64,000 nt of DNA from Phanerochaete sordida (taxonomy: Eukaryota > Basidiomycota > Agaricomycetes > Polyporales > Phanerochaetaceae): contig BPQB01000009.1 of the NCBI GenBank assembly GCA_019973155.2, positions 680,917-744,916 of the forward strand, given 5' to 3'. Of this stretch, positions 36,211 through 48,396 are shown in pieces (the stretch's first letter is position 1; every line of letters begins with the position of its first letter). A program made the translations under genes and the position numbers. Below the pieces are notes generated by a model, which saw nothing but the letters and a program-made list of their open reading frames with translations, ran no database searches and was not told where the DNA came from.

Positions 36211-36559
36211 GGCAGTCGACACACGATTGTGGCAGTTATTGAGAGAATTAAAGCCTAGCCAAGAGGCGTTGTAATTATCTGCAGGTAGTAGGGTAGAAAA
36301 GGAAGAGGCGAGGAGGCAGGAGCGGATGTGCGGGTGGGAGGAGATGGGAAGAGTCAAAGCCGCGTCGGACGCGAACCAGGCACGGGACGCGCTCATTTGC
36401 TGACTCAGCAGCTCGCGTGGAGCGCGGGGTTGTTTGGCGCTGTTTTGTCCGCCTACGGCATCGTAAGCGCGCGGTTCGCGCCGCGCACCTTGACCTGGGC
36501 TAGCTCTGTACTACGAACGAGAGATTTACCCCGCCGGCCAAGTAGTCGCGTCCGCAGCG
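36211..36559. promoter_or_regulatory. Compact divergent promoter between RAD4 and an unknown gene
   Basis: Only 349 bp separate the two start codons (or 163 bp if RAD4 begins at 36396), so both promoters must lie here. No TATA box or named operator stands out. Co-regulation of the two genes is inference. Confidence 0.4.
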
Positions 36560-37835
36560 ATGCCCTCGCTCCCTTTCGACCTTTGGTACGCCGTCTGTGC
36601 CCAGATCGTGGCAGAGTGCATCGACGATCAGCTTCTTGGGCCCCTTCGACACGTACCTCCTTCTCCCGCTGCTACCTCTCCGTCTCCAGAGGAGGCTGCC
36701 ATCCTCTCCTCGAATCCCGTCATCCCTCTCTTGCAGACGTCTCTCGATGTCCGGCGCGCTACATTGCACGTCCTCTCAGATGCATTGAGCATCCCGGTGA
36801 ATTCAACCGGAGTCGGCTCGTATGTTCTGCTCTTGGCGTATCCTCGCACGGGGATCGCTGATTTTGCGCCTCTAGACTGTCAGAAAAGCCTTGGTCGCGC
36901 ATTCACCCCGTACGCGTGCGCCTGTGGGAAGCGCGGCACCGCACTTGGGCGGCAGACGCAGCCGACAGCGCGTCGGCGCACCTCGCACCCTTGCGCGCTC
37001 CGTCGCCCGTGCTGCAGATGTACGAGCTTTGCGCGCAGCTCATCGGGGGCTTCCGCTGCGCGTTCCTCTGCGTCTTGCTCCGCGAGACGAGCGATGGTCC
37101 GGACCGCGCTGGCCCTGGGCGACTCGCGTCCATGTTCCAGCGCTGTCCCGTGCTCCTGACCGCCTTCAGCATGGACCAGTTCATGCCAAGATTGCCCCAG
37201 GCGGCGTTCAAATATTATGTCACGAGCCGTTTGCTGACGATTTTTATCGTGGGCTGCCAGGGTGCGCTAGCTTTCGCTCTCATCTGGAATACGATCTGAC
37301 ACAGAGCAGCGGCGTTCTTGACAAACCTCTTCGAGCCGCCGGAGGGCGTCGACGGCTTGCCTGGACTCGACCGCCTGCCTGCTGACGCTGCGCTTGCGAC
37401 AATTGAGGTACTGTCCTAGTTATCGTCGCCGACCATTTCTTGACCCGGTCACGATGCTCTCAGGACGCGCTGCAGGACGTGCGCAAAGATATCTCCCTTT
37501 CTCCAGGGCTGGCTCATTGGGACCAAAATATGGGCGACAACGCGCCCCCAGGCCTGCCGCCGTCGTTCTTCGAGGACTACTGCGGGTTCGCAGAGGTACT
37601 GGCGCCCCCTCTGCTTCAGTACGGTCGACATGTCGCTGAACTGCATCCCCAGATGGTCCCTGGCTTTGCGAAGGCTCTGAAAATGAAGCCATGGGACGAG
37701 GACAAAGACTTACCACCGCTCATCGGCCGCATCCGAGCGGTTTTCCGGCAGGAGCGGGCAGACATGCAGGCGTTCGCGGCTAAGCTGGAGGAGCGGCGCG
37801 CGCAGATCCTCAAAGAGCGGGCGGGCGCAGCCTGA
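36560..37835 (+). CDS. Uncharacterised protein, multi-exon
   Basis: I do not recognise this family. Four exons close in frame (371 aa): 36560-36819, 36876-37261, 37310-37407 and 37464-37835. The sequence looks like a real folded helical protein: MPSLPFDLWYAVCAQIVAEC at the start, VRLWEARHRTWAADAADS, MYELCAQLIGGFRCAFLCVL, FSMDQFMPRLPQAAFKYYV and a C-terminal LPPLIGRIRAVFRQER followed by a helical, charged end. No signal peptide or transmembrane helix is obvious. The third junction (37261/37310) is the least certain: it uses donor GTGCGC and the second of two nearby AG acceptors. The gene is divergent from RAD4 across a 349-bp gap, but nothing in its sequence suggests a repair function. Confidence 0.65.
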
Positions 37836-38475
37836 ATAGAGGCTCGAGAACTGCAAAGCGGCAGCCTTACTTGTATACATAGCATAGGTGCAACAAGACG
37901 AAGGGTGATTGGCTGGACACCCGCCGACGCGTCCCTTACGTAACGCTTAGGTAAGCAAGTGTCGCATCGCCTCCGCTCGCCTCTCGTCCTGGCAGGCTTG
38001 TCTCCGCCTTCCATGTCCCCTTCCCTCCACCATCCTTGAGTAAAGCCAGGACTGTCCCGCGACTATCTCGTACGCGTGGGAGCCATCTGCGCGCTCGCAA
38101 GATAAAACTGCTCGTTTGCGCGCCGCGCGTCTAACTTGGCGTCGTCGTCCACGCGGCCGACGTCTGCCAGAGGCAACGCGACGACCGGCTCGCACGCGTT
38201 GTCCAATTCTACAGACCCCACGACCACACGTCTCCTTAAAACCTCTCATTGCCTCCGTAAGGAGCTAGCTGGGGTCGACGCGCGGTCCCCGCTGCGACGT
38301 GGGGCGATTGCCCCAGCCACTTTCCCCGCAATTTGCTGGAGAAGTTGGCGCACGTGAAATGCGACTGCTTGCATCTGACGATATCACATGGGACGCATTT
38401 TGTCCTGCAATGTGCAGGGAGAATTTGTGTCGCCCAGGGCACGTGCACCCTGGATGCCTCCCTCCCTGCTGTCCA
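37836..38475. other. Intergenic region left of the 38.5-kb inverted-repeat element
   Basis: 640 bp with short unsupported frames on both strands. It includes the 3' flank of the unknown gene. Nothing else is recognised. Confidence 0.4.
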
Positions 38476-39042
38476 CACGGGAGATTTGTCCTAGTGTTCC
38501 CGCCGGAAACACTCGCTTGGAACAGATTGAGAGGAACAGCCTGCCTGTTCCGGAATAGAACAGTACAAATGTTCCTGCTGGAATCAGGTGTGAAAACATT
38601 TCGCGTGCTCCTTGACCTAATTCGTCTAAGAACAGTATTGATGTTTCGGCGAGGAACACTGACATCAGACATGTCCCCGCCAGAAACAGCCACATGCTCC
38701 CATCGAGACCACGCAAGCTGTTTCGACACGGATTTAGCACATACGGGCTGGGATTTAGCAGATAGTAGTCCGGATATAGCATAAAAGCGCTCCTGTTTCC
38801 TCGTGAAACATTTCGCCCGTTTCTGACAGGAACAGCTATCGCGTGCAGCTGTTCCTCTTGGGAACATTGATGCTGATCCTGACCAAAGCAGGACAAGAAA
38901 CACAGGCAATGCTCCTGAATCTGTTTCGCGCAAAAATATGCATACTGCTCCAGTCCGAAACAGGTAAGCTGTTTCTGCGCCTGTTTCTAGACCTGTTCCC
39001 GACGACTGTTCCCGGCAGGAACACTAGGATAAATCTCCCGTG
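38476..39042. mobile_element. 567-bp non-autonomous DNA transposon (MITE), CACTA-like by structure
   Basis: Both ends carry an inverted repeat. The left end (38476-38510) and the reverse complement of the right end (39008-39042) match at 32 of 35 bases and start CACGGGAGATTT. Weaker similarity continues to about 50 bp (GGAACAG blocks). The element is flanked on each side by CCA (38473-38475 and 39043-39045), consistent with a 3-bp target duplication. The interior is packed with GGAACA/TGTTCC and GAAACA/TGTTTC motifs in both orientations, like the subterminal transposase sites of CACTA/En-Spm elements. No protein is encoded. Assignment to CACTA rests on the 3-bp flanks, the CAC terminus and the internal repeats. 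A PIF/Harbinger-like origin is an alternative. Confidence 0.72.
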
Positions 39043-39522
39043 CCATGTCGTCGGTGGCGTCGCTTCCATGCTTGACTGTCATTGTGTGCCCTTTCACCCA
39101 CGTAGATATATCGTCGTGTTACGGGTTTCGCATTGTCACTAGCTCGGGAGACCCTTGTGTCAAGTATATCTTGTTTCACTATGAGACTACCAAGCGGGCT
39201 TCGGTCTCGTACCGAGAACCATCGTGCAGCTGATACCTAGACAAATGTCATTGAGAGCCGCCAATCGGTCGACGGCGACCCACAGAGGACTATTAGGCTA
39301 TTTGAATCGCTAACAGATAGACATTACGAACGCCGGCACGCAGGCGGCCCATTGAACATGCGCGCATGCTGCTCGATTGCACACGATGCCACTGCTCGCA
39401 TGCAAAATATCTCGCACAACGGCGCGCGACTAGATGTCGGCAACATGTGTAACCTTACATGAGCCCCCAAAACATTGTTGTACAATGATCGCGATGCGCG
39501 GCTCAGCCCTGGCTCCCGTCCC
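39043..39522. other. Intergenic region right of the 38.5-kb element
   Basis: 480 bp between the inverted-repeat element and the stop codon of the MDR gene. No gene or repeat is seen. Confidence 0.4.
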
Positions 39523-40819
39523 TCACTCCTCGCCGACAATGACGACGCTCTTGCCGCGGTTCTGGCCCAGCCAGACGTCGCGAATCGCCTCGCCGGCAAG
39601 CTCGAGCCCGTGCTTGCGGTCTTCGACGTACTTGAGCTCGCCGCGCGCGATCTGCCCGGGAACCTCCTTGTAGAAGTCCGCAAGATACTTGGGCATGAGC
39701 GTGGTCGTGATAAAGCCGAAGAGCTTGATCTCCTGGCGGACGATCATGAACAGGTTCTTCATTGTGTACGGCGCACCCGAGAGCTGCGAGATCATGCCGC
39801 ACTCCTGCGGGCGCGCGGCTGGCTCAGTGTGGGACTGCGTTTGTCGAGCGCGAGTGACGTACGATGAAGCGTGCGCCGGTGGCTGCGTGCTGCAGCGCGG
39901 CGTCCAGCGACTCGGCGCCGACGTTGTCCCAGTAGCTTTCACAGGCTGCTTTTAGCTCGGACGGTCACCTACGAAGGAACCCGTGCTCACATGTTGATAG
40001 GCCCCTCCTTGGCGAGGACGTCCCAGACACTCGTCGTCTTGTAGTTGAACGCGACGTCCGCGCCGACGGTGTCCCTGAGCTCGCGCACCTTCTCGTCAGA
40101 GCCCGCAGACGCGATGACCTTGCAGCCCGCGTGCTTCGCGAGCTGGATCGCCATGTTGCCGACGGGGCCCGCGCCCGAGCTCACGAAGACGACGTCGCCC
40201 TTCTGCGGCGCGGCGTACTCCTTCCAGCCCACCCACGCCGTCTGCCCGGGCATGCCCGCGATGCCGACGTACACGGACCACGGCAGCTTCTCCTCGTTCT
40301 TGAGCACCCTGAGCTCGCCGATGCCTGGCAGCACGGTGTACTCCTGGAAGGCTGCGCGGTAAAGTGAGCGGGGGCTGGCAGAGGCAATGTGCGGCGGAGA
40401 TGCGTACGCATGAGCCCGTAGAGGTGGTCGCCGGGCTTGGCGGCTGGGTCCTCAGAACGGAGGACCACTCCGACACCGAGGTACGAAACCCTGCGAACAG
40501 CAGTGAGGATAGGCAAGCTGCGGTTCAACGATATGCCCACAGATCATCCTTGTTAAGTGACCATCCTGGGATGTTGGAATTCCTGAACCGGGCAAGGAGG
40601 TACGGGTCGACCGCGACGACTAGGGTCTTTATGAGGATCCCGCCATTGAGGGCGATTGCCTCGAGATCTATCGTCTGCGTGGAGTCGTATATGGTGGTCT
40701 GTCCGGGCTTGGGAACGTCTGCAGGTCCGCATCAGGACTAGATCCGCACGAGAGAATATCTGGGACTGACCTTGGACGTAGTCGCCAAAGACAACGCGTC
40801 CGTTCTTGACTGGGGCCAT
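39523..40819 (-). CDS. NADP-dependent MDR oxidoreductase (alkenal/one reductase, PTGR-like)
   Basis: Cytosolic medium-chain reductase of the zinc-free LTB4-dehydrogenase/double-bond-reductase branch, which reduces alpha,beta-unsaturated carbonyls. Six exons close in frame (334 aa): 40771-40819, 40562-40718, 40408-40490, 39991-40351, 39863-39935 and 39523-39804. N-terminal part: GILIKTLVVAVDPYLLARFR, GVGVVLRSEDPAAKPGDHLY, FQEYTVLPG. Nucleotide-binding part: MPGQTAWVGW, SSGAGPVGNMAIQLAKHAG (about residues 153-170), VIASAGSDEKV. Then YWDNVGAESLDAAL, ARGELKYVEDRKHGLE and GKSVVIVGEE. No catalytic-zinc ligands of the ADH type are present. Physiological substrate unknown; detoxification of reactive aldehydes is plausible from the family. 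Confidence 0.88.
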
Positions 40820-41516
40820 GGTGTAACAATCGATCTGGTGGTGTGTGTCGCTGATGAAACGCACACCATGCAGACCCCGCTTATATACATGACCACCGAC
40901 GGACCCACTCGCCGAGACGTCGCACAGTCACCTTGCGACGGTCCCACTATCAAAGGAGACCGAATGTTACCCTTCGACTTCCAAGTGTAGACTCACCTCC
41001 AAGATATCGGTCTATCGCATCAGGAACGCAGTCTCAGCACCGAGTGACCGACGTGAGCAAGTCAGCGCCGCTGACTGGCTCTGGACGCCTGGATTGGACT
41101 GTCGGGCCCCGTGCTCAGGACGATGCAGAGTCATGTAGGATCGTGTCGGCGTATTTACACAGATGTGTCTGGAGAGCAACTTTCTGGAGCCCGTCGGTGC
41201 GCTGATGCCCGGCCGAGTACGTCATCAATGTTTTCCAGTATATACCTGTACAGGACAGCGAGACCACGCTGGTGATAGGAAATGTCGCTTCACAGGACAA
41301 CACTGTACATACTTACCAGATCTCAGTCGGGCATCTGCCTATATCCGTGTGAAGGTCTGTCGTGCGCGCTAATGATGTTCAAGGTATACGCCTCGTTCCT
41401 CGATACGATCCCAAGTAAATTTGAGGGTAGAATACGCTCTAAAACAGACCAGGCTCAGCGCTACTAGTACCTTCATTACGGGAGGAATAAAGGCGATGTA
41501 CCTTTCATATTATACG
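40820..41516. other. Intergenic region upstream of the MDR gene
   Basis: About 700 bp between the stop of the membrane-protein gene and the MDR start. Besides the TATA box at 40881 I see nothing supported. Confidence 0.4.
40881..40887 (-). promoter_or_regulatory. TATA box of the MDR gene
   Basis: On the minus strand this reads TATATAA, about 65 bp upstream of the ATG at 40819, a fitting spacing for a short leader. Confidence 0.5.
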
Positions 41517-42170
41517 CTAGACCGTGGTCTCACCCTTCTCCGCAGGCTTGGAGGAGGTACTCGCCTTCTCCCCATCCTTTCCTCTGGACGACCACCTCCA
41601 AATGAGCATGTACACAAGCGTATTCCCGACCGCCGCGTAGAGCGCAGGACGAAGGATGCCACCAGCGACGACGCGCGCCACGAGTTGCCCGTCGCGCCAG
41701 CGCGAAACGATGGCGACCCCGAGGGGCAGCGCGAGGGCGCTGACGACAAGCTGCTTCACGTGCAGCGCGCGCTGCGACATGAGGCTCGCGCCCTGGTCGA
41801 CCTCCTTGCCGGAGACCGTCAGCGCGCGGAGGCGTGCGGAGTCGCAGACGATGCCGAGCGCGGCGAGCAGGCCGACGGCGGCGCCGTAGCTCGCGCCGAG
41901 CACGCCCGAGCCGACGAGCGTCGCGCGGGCGTAGTGGCTGGCGGTCTTCCAGAAGGCGCCGTCCGTGCCGTCGAGGCGGACGTGCTGCGAGGCGACGGCG
42001 AGGCCGAGGGTCACGGGGGTGCCGAGGCAGGCGGTCCCGGAGGTGGTGAGGCCAATGAGAGACGAGCTGAAGATAGTGGTGCCAGCGACCACTGCTACGA
42101 CAGTCGTGTAATCCGCGAGATGCTTGACGAGAGAGCGGCCTGCGTTGTCTGGCGTTGATGGTTCTGCCAT
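41517..42170 (-). CDS. Uncharacterised four-helix membrane protein
   Basis: Single exon, 217 aa from Met 42170 (MAEPSTPDNAGRSLVKHLAD). An in-frame Met at 42236 would add 22 residues without improving the start. Four hydrophobic segments are visible: TTVVAVVAGTTIFSSSLIGL (about 22-41), LVGSGVLGASYGAAVGLLAAL, LVVSALALPLGVAIV and VVAGGILRPALYAAVGNTL. A charged Lys/Ser/Glu-rich tail follows (SRGKDGEKASTSSKPAEKGE). No catalytic motif or known family is recognised. It is probably an integral membrane protein of an organelle or the secretory route. It is oriented like its neighbours but separated by about 700 bp on each side, so shared transcription is unlikely. Confidence 0.68.
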   Translation of the reverse strand: MAEPSTPDNAGRSLVKHLADYTTVVAVVAGTTIFSSSLIGLTTSGTACLGTPVTLGLAVASQHVRLDGTDGAFWKTASHYARATLVGSGVLGASYGAAVGLLAALGIVCDSARLRALTVSGKEVDQGASLMSQRALHVKQLVVSALALPLGVAIVSRWRDGQLVARVVAGGILRPALYAAVGNTLVYMLIWRWSSRGKDGEKASTSSKPAEKGETTV

Positions 42171-42931
42171 TCGGTCAAGCCTGTTTTCCCGTGGCATGAG
42201 TTCACTTATTCGCCATCGGTGCATAGAGTGACTCACTCAACGAGTAGCACACTGACTTTGCTTGGCCTTCAGGGTGTCGCCCAGAGTGTGTGCTGAGCAT
42301 ATACAATCGTAGCGTCTCCATCTGCGCGCCGGTCTTGTTGTCATATCAGTCGATGACGTGTTCATGTTCTACAGGTTCTGAAATTAGCATCATCCCTGCA
42401 TGCGCAGTCTAGCAGTGAGCTCTGCAGACAAAATATCAAGATGTTGCATGTGCGTCACAGTGAGGGTAGTCGCTGTCTTCAAGTTGTGTTCATTGCATCC
42501 GGGCTGTCTGAGAATTCGATTCCATTTGAATGCGGGGTAAGTAAGGGTCGCGGGCGCTATCCTCTGGTGCTTACCCGCTAACCTTACACGGTTTGTTACC
42601 ACGGTAAGTATCGTCGTCCCTTTTTCAATCGCATATCATCACGGAGGGGCTGAGTCAGGCTATCTGAAAGTGCATGTGCAAATGAAGTTGTCCAGCGAAA
42701 CTCAACAACGTGCGTCCTCAATCCCAGAGAAGGGTCAGCAGGACGACTCAAACATTTCCCAATGATCACGACCCTTCGTCGCGTTTTCGGACCCGTGAGT
42801 GCATTCCAAGATGGAGTTGTATAACACAAGTCCAGACAGCGATTGTACAGATAGGCCCAGAACCACACGTATACACTACACAATGTCCCATCTAATAATA
42901 CACAGTTCCATGCTACAGATTTATTCGGCCT
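42171..42931. other. Intergenic region between membrane protein and MET17-type gene
   Basis: 760 bp with no credible gene. It holds the membrane-protein promoter and the 3' end of the sulfhydrylase gene. Confidence 0.4.
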
Positions 42932-44870
<1,939 letters not shown>

Positions 44871-46456
44871 GGCTGCAATTCGGCTAGTGGGTTCGCAGAA
44901 GACTGTGCTTGAGGGACAAGGCCGGAGGTCGATGCGATGCTGTTCATCTGCAGGACGTGCGCATATATGTAGGTCGAGCGGGAGATGAGGTGCTTCTCGC
45001 ACAACCCTTCTGAACGCGACCAGACACGCTTCCCTTCTCACGCAGAGAGCCCCTCAAGACCCACACATCTTCTTGGGCCGCGCTTTACTGATGGCGTTCG
45101 GTAAGCATTCCCACTATCGCGAGAAACCATTGGCTGCAGGGAAACCCAGACCACGGCTGCGACGCCGGCTTATGAACCAAGGAGGTGGATTGTATGGTCC
45201 ACTCAGTCAGCGACAATTGCCGAGATGCACGTGGTGCCTGATGGGGCACAAATGGAGGGCCAGTGCAGGGGCGGGGGAGGCGATAGCAGCCGCGGGGTCG
45301 TGGTCAGGTGTGTCGTCCTGCGGAGAGAAAGAGTCTTCGGAGCCCCATGCTCGGCCTAGCATGGGACGAGGGTGTTTGATGCACTACGCTTATCGTTGAG
45401 CTTACTGCCCAAACGCGGGGGTCCTTATCGTGAGACGATGGAGTGCCTTATCTCGAGGGTCAGTGACTTCGCGTACGCTTGCAGATGATATAATCACCAC
45501 TCTATGAGAGTACTGCGGCCGACAGCCGGGTCCGAGGGCAATACGCGAGATCTGATGCTCTTAATGGACCAGCCGTATATCGGGATTCGCGCTTCTATGT
45601 GCGACGAAAGGGAGATGAAAGGGTCTAAGGCGCAGGTGATGATGTCAGAACCATTCTTAATGTCGGTTAGGCATCGCTTACCTTGAAATAACGCGCAGCG
45701 TGTATCATCACCTCAGCGGGGGCCTGGCAGTGCTGCGACTCGGGCTAGCAGCGCTGGACGTCGGGCAGATAGGACAAACGCCGCGATAAGTGGTGAGCAC
45801 AGTCAAGTCAGGGGAAGTCGAGACCTCGGCGGCGCCGACCGCGCACATGTCGCCGACGAGGCGATCTGCTGCACGAGCTCGGGTGGCCTGAGACACGTGG
45901 GAGGCACACCGGGACGATGAGACGTTGCTCTTCGACTTCCCGCTGGTGACTGGAACTAGCCTGTCGACACTGAGAAGATCGAGACAAAAGGATTCTGGAC
46001 GCGGTATGCTGGTTTGACTGGTCAGTGGTGTGGGTACATAGTCGTTGCAGTGAGAAAGGAAGGAAAGCGAGGCAGGCCGAAACAACATGCCGCGGCATCG
46101 GCCATGCGGATCAGACGCCACGAAGCTGGTCATTAGGGTTAGGGCTTCCTCCTACGTAAGCAAGCGCCTATGGTATTCCCGTCAGACTCTGGTCTCGTTC
46201 ACTGGGACTACCATACTTCCCTTTCACGTGTACTGAATATGTCGTGCACACTATACGATTAATCTTGACAGGTAAGCAGCTATAGCGTATCAAAAGTGAG
46301 CGAATTTTGGCCTCCAACATCAAAGCATGAGACGCCGAACATGGCTTTTCGTCCTCTCTCTTCGCGGTCGCGGCTAACTCGAGTGTTTGCACGACTATAG
46401 CTCCAACAGTCGTTGTGCAGCTCGATTGTCGACGTTATATTGCTGTATGAAGCAGT
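44871..46456. promoter_or_regulatory. Long divergent 5' region of MET17-type and ABHD12-like genes
   Basis: 1.6 kb between two divergent starts, with no supported gene. Three CACGTG palindromes occur at 45228-45233, 45894-45899 and 46225-46230. In yeast this is the Cbf1 site used at methionine genes, but here the function is unproven. Two exact TTAGGG units lie at 46133-46144. Confidence 0.42.
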
Positions 46457-47813
46457 ATGTCGGAACAAGCCATTAAACAGCGCCCTGAAAGCCTACTACG
46501 GCGCATCTTCAGCTGTATCTTCAGGCTACTCTACTTCGCTTTTCTTGCTCTTCTTATCATTCCAGAGCTACTATATCTCGCTCTTCTATCTCTTCTTACT
46601 ATCCCGACTTTACAAAGACAGTGAGTGCAACTGACCTCTGCGAATCCGGTAAACGGCTGAAACTCTGCTTAGAGCGGTCTTTCAGCACGGACTCAAACTC
46701 CCTCTCTTCGCAAACTTTGATAAGCCGGAGAAATATGGCCTGGCTCGTAAGTAGCGCACACTTTTGCTGAGGCGCTGCTCTCATCCACGTACTCAGCCGG
46801 AAAGGTTGCAAACGTTCACTTCACAACATTGGATAACTGCGTTCTCGCCGCATGGTTCATCCTCGCGGACCCATTTTTCCAGGGCTTGAGAGCCTCACCT
46901 ACAGAGCGAGGCACTCCGCCCACAGAGACAGTGATACGCAACGCCATCAAGGCACACCCCACAATCCTCTTCCTGCACGGCTCCGGCGGCAGCCGCGCCA
47001 TCTCATGGGACATCGCAGCCTACGCGAGCTTCACCTCCCGCCTGCACGCCAACGTCTTCGCCTTCGACTACCGCGGCTTCGCAGATAGTACTGGGGTCCC
47101 CAGCTCGGACGGCCTTACCCTCGACGCCTACGAGGCGTGGAAGTGGCTTGTGGAGCGCGGAGCGAAGCCCGGAGACATCGTCCTCGTCGGGCACAGCCTC
47201 GGCACCGGCGTCGCCGCACAGCTCGTGAGGCGGCTCGCGGCGGAAGGCGTCGCCCCGCGCGGTGTCGCGCTCCTCGCGCCGTTCTCGCGCTACGGCCAGC
47301 TCGTCGAGGCGTCCGCGATCATGTGGCCGGTACGGCACTTGCCATGGGGCATTCGTAGGTGTGATTATGTCTGCACACAGGCTCGCAGCTGATGAAGGAT
47401 CGCCAGGGCTCCTGCGACGCTGCATGCGCCACGAGTTCGACACGCTCGGGGCGATTGGGGACTTTCGGGCGCCGACACTCCTCGCGCACTGCCGGTTCGA
47501 CGCGAACGTCTCGCACACACACTCCCGGACGCTCTTCAATGCGATGCTCGAGCCGTTGCTCCCGGCCGTCGCCACAAAGACCACGAACTCACAGGACGCG
47601 ACGGCTGAGGAGCGCAATGCCCGTCGTCGCGAGATCGTCCGCACGACGGACATCCCGAACTTTGGCGTGATAGAGGAGTTCGCGGGCCTCCACGCGCCCG
47701 TCGTGTATGTGGAAACGCTGTGGGGCGCGCATTGCTGGATAGGGTCGCAGGAGGGCGTGCAGGACGAGATGGCGAAGCTGTTTCACTTGGGTTGGCATCG
47801 TCATCAGACATGA
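46457..47813 (+). CDS. ABHD12-like alpha/beta hydrolase, tandem copy 1
   Basis: Membrane-anchored serine hydrolase resembling ABHD12 lysophospholipid/monoacylglycerol lipases. Four exons close in frame (403 aa): 46457-46620, 46673-46746, 46797-47354 and 47398-47813. An N-terminal transmembrane stretch (FRLLYFAFLALLIIPELLYL, continuing LALLSLLTIP) is followed by FQHGLKLPLFANFDKPEKYG, HPTILFLHGSGGSRAISWD with the oxyanion HG, FAFDYRGFADSTG and the nucleophile elbow GHSLGTGVA. Near the C-terminus VYVETLWGAHCWIG holds the likely catalytic His, and RAPTLLAHCRFDANV the likely acid region. The same intron positions, including a 74-nt second exon, recur in the next gene, so the pair is a tandem duplication. 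The last intron (47355-47397, 43 nt) is the shortest in the pair. Confidence 0.88.
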
Positions 47814-48396
47814 GCGACATGTAGACGAGACGTGCAGCGTATGATGAACAAATGCAGAATCCGTATCGTCCCCTTTCTGAGGTGGTCCACGTGACGGCGA
47901 ACATACCGCAGACGCCCGAAGCCCGAAGCTCGCGAATATCTGACTTGTTCCCGTACCGCGAGTGCGCACTTGGGACCTCAGCCCAGCAGCTGCACAACTC
48001 GGACTCCTGCCACGATCCTGCGTCATTAGACGTGCTCCGACCTCCGCCGCGTCCTAGGACATACTCGTGGGCGAAGAAGCAGTGGCACGAGACGAAGGCG
48101 AGGTCTGGAGGCTCGAGCGCGCATTGCTCGCGCACATACGACTGGAGAGACATGGCGCACGACGCTTCGGGGCAAGCCTACGACGTATACAGCTATCTAA
48201 AGGCGCGCAGCACGGTGTCGGGCAAGGAAGGCTGTCCTTGGACGGATCCGCGGACTGACCGGACAAGTCTTAGGCTTTGATGAGCGCACCAAGCACACGT
48301 TTGTGTCGCAGCGCCTTCGCTCTTGCCTCCTCTCAGTCACATACTCAGCTGCAGCCGGTAGCTACAGGTGTCTTGCTACACCACTGAGCTTTTGCG
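47814..48396. other. Spacer between the tandem ABHD12-like genes
   Basis: 583 bp. Frames on the minus strand here are antisense continuations of the hydrolase and not genes. It should hold the terminator of copy 1 and the promoter of copy 2. Confidence 0.4.
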
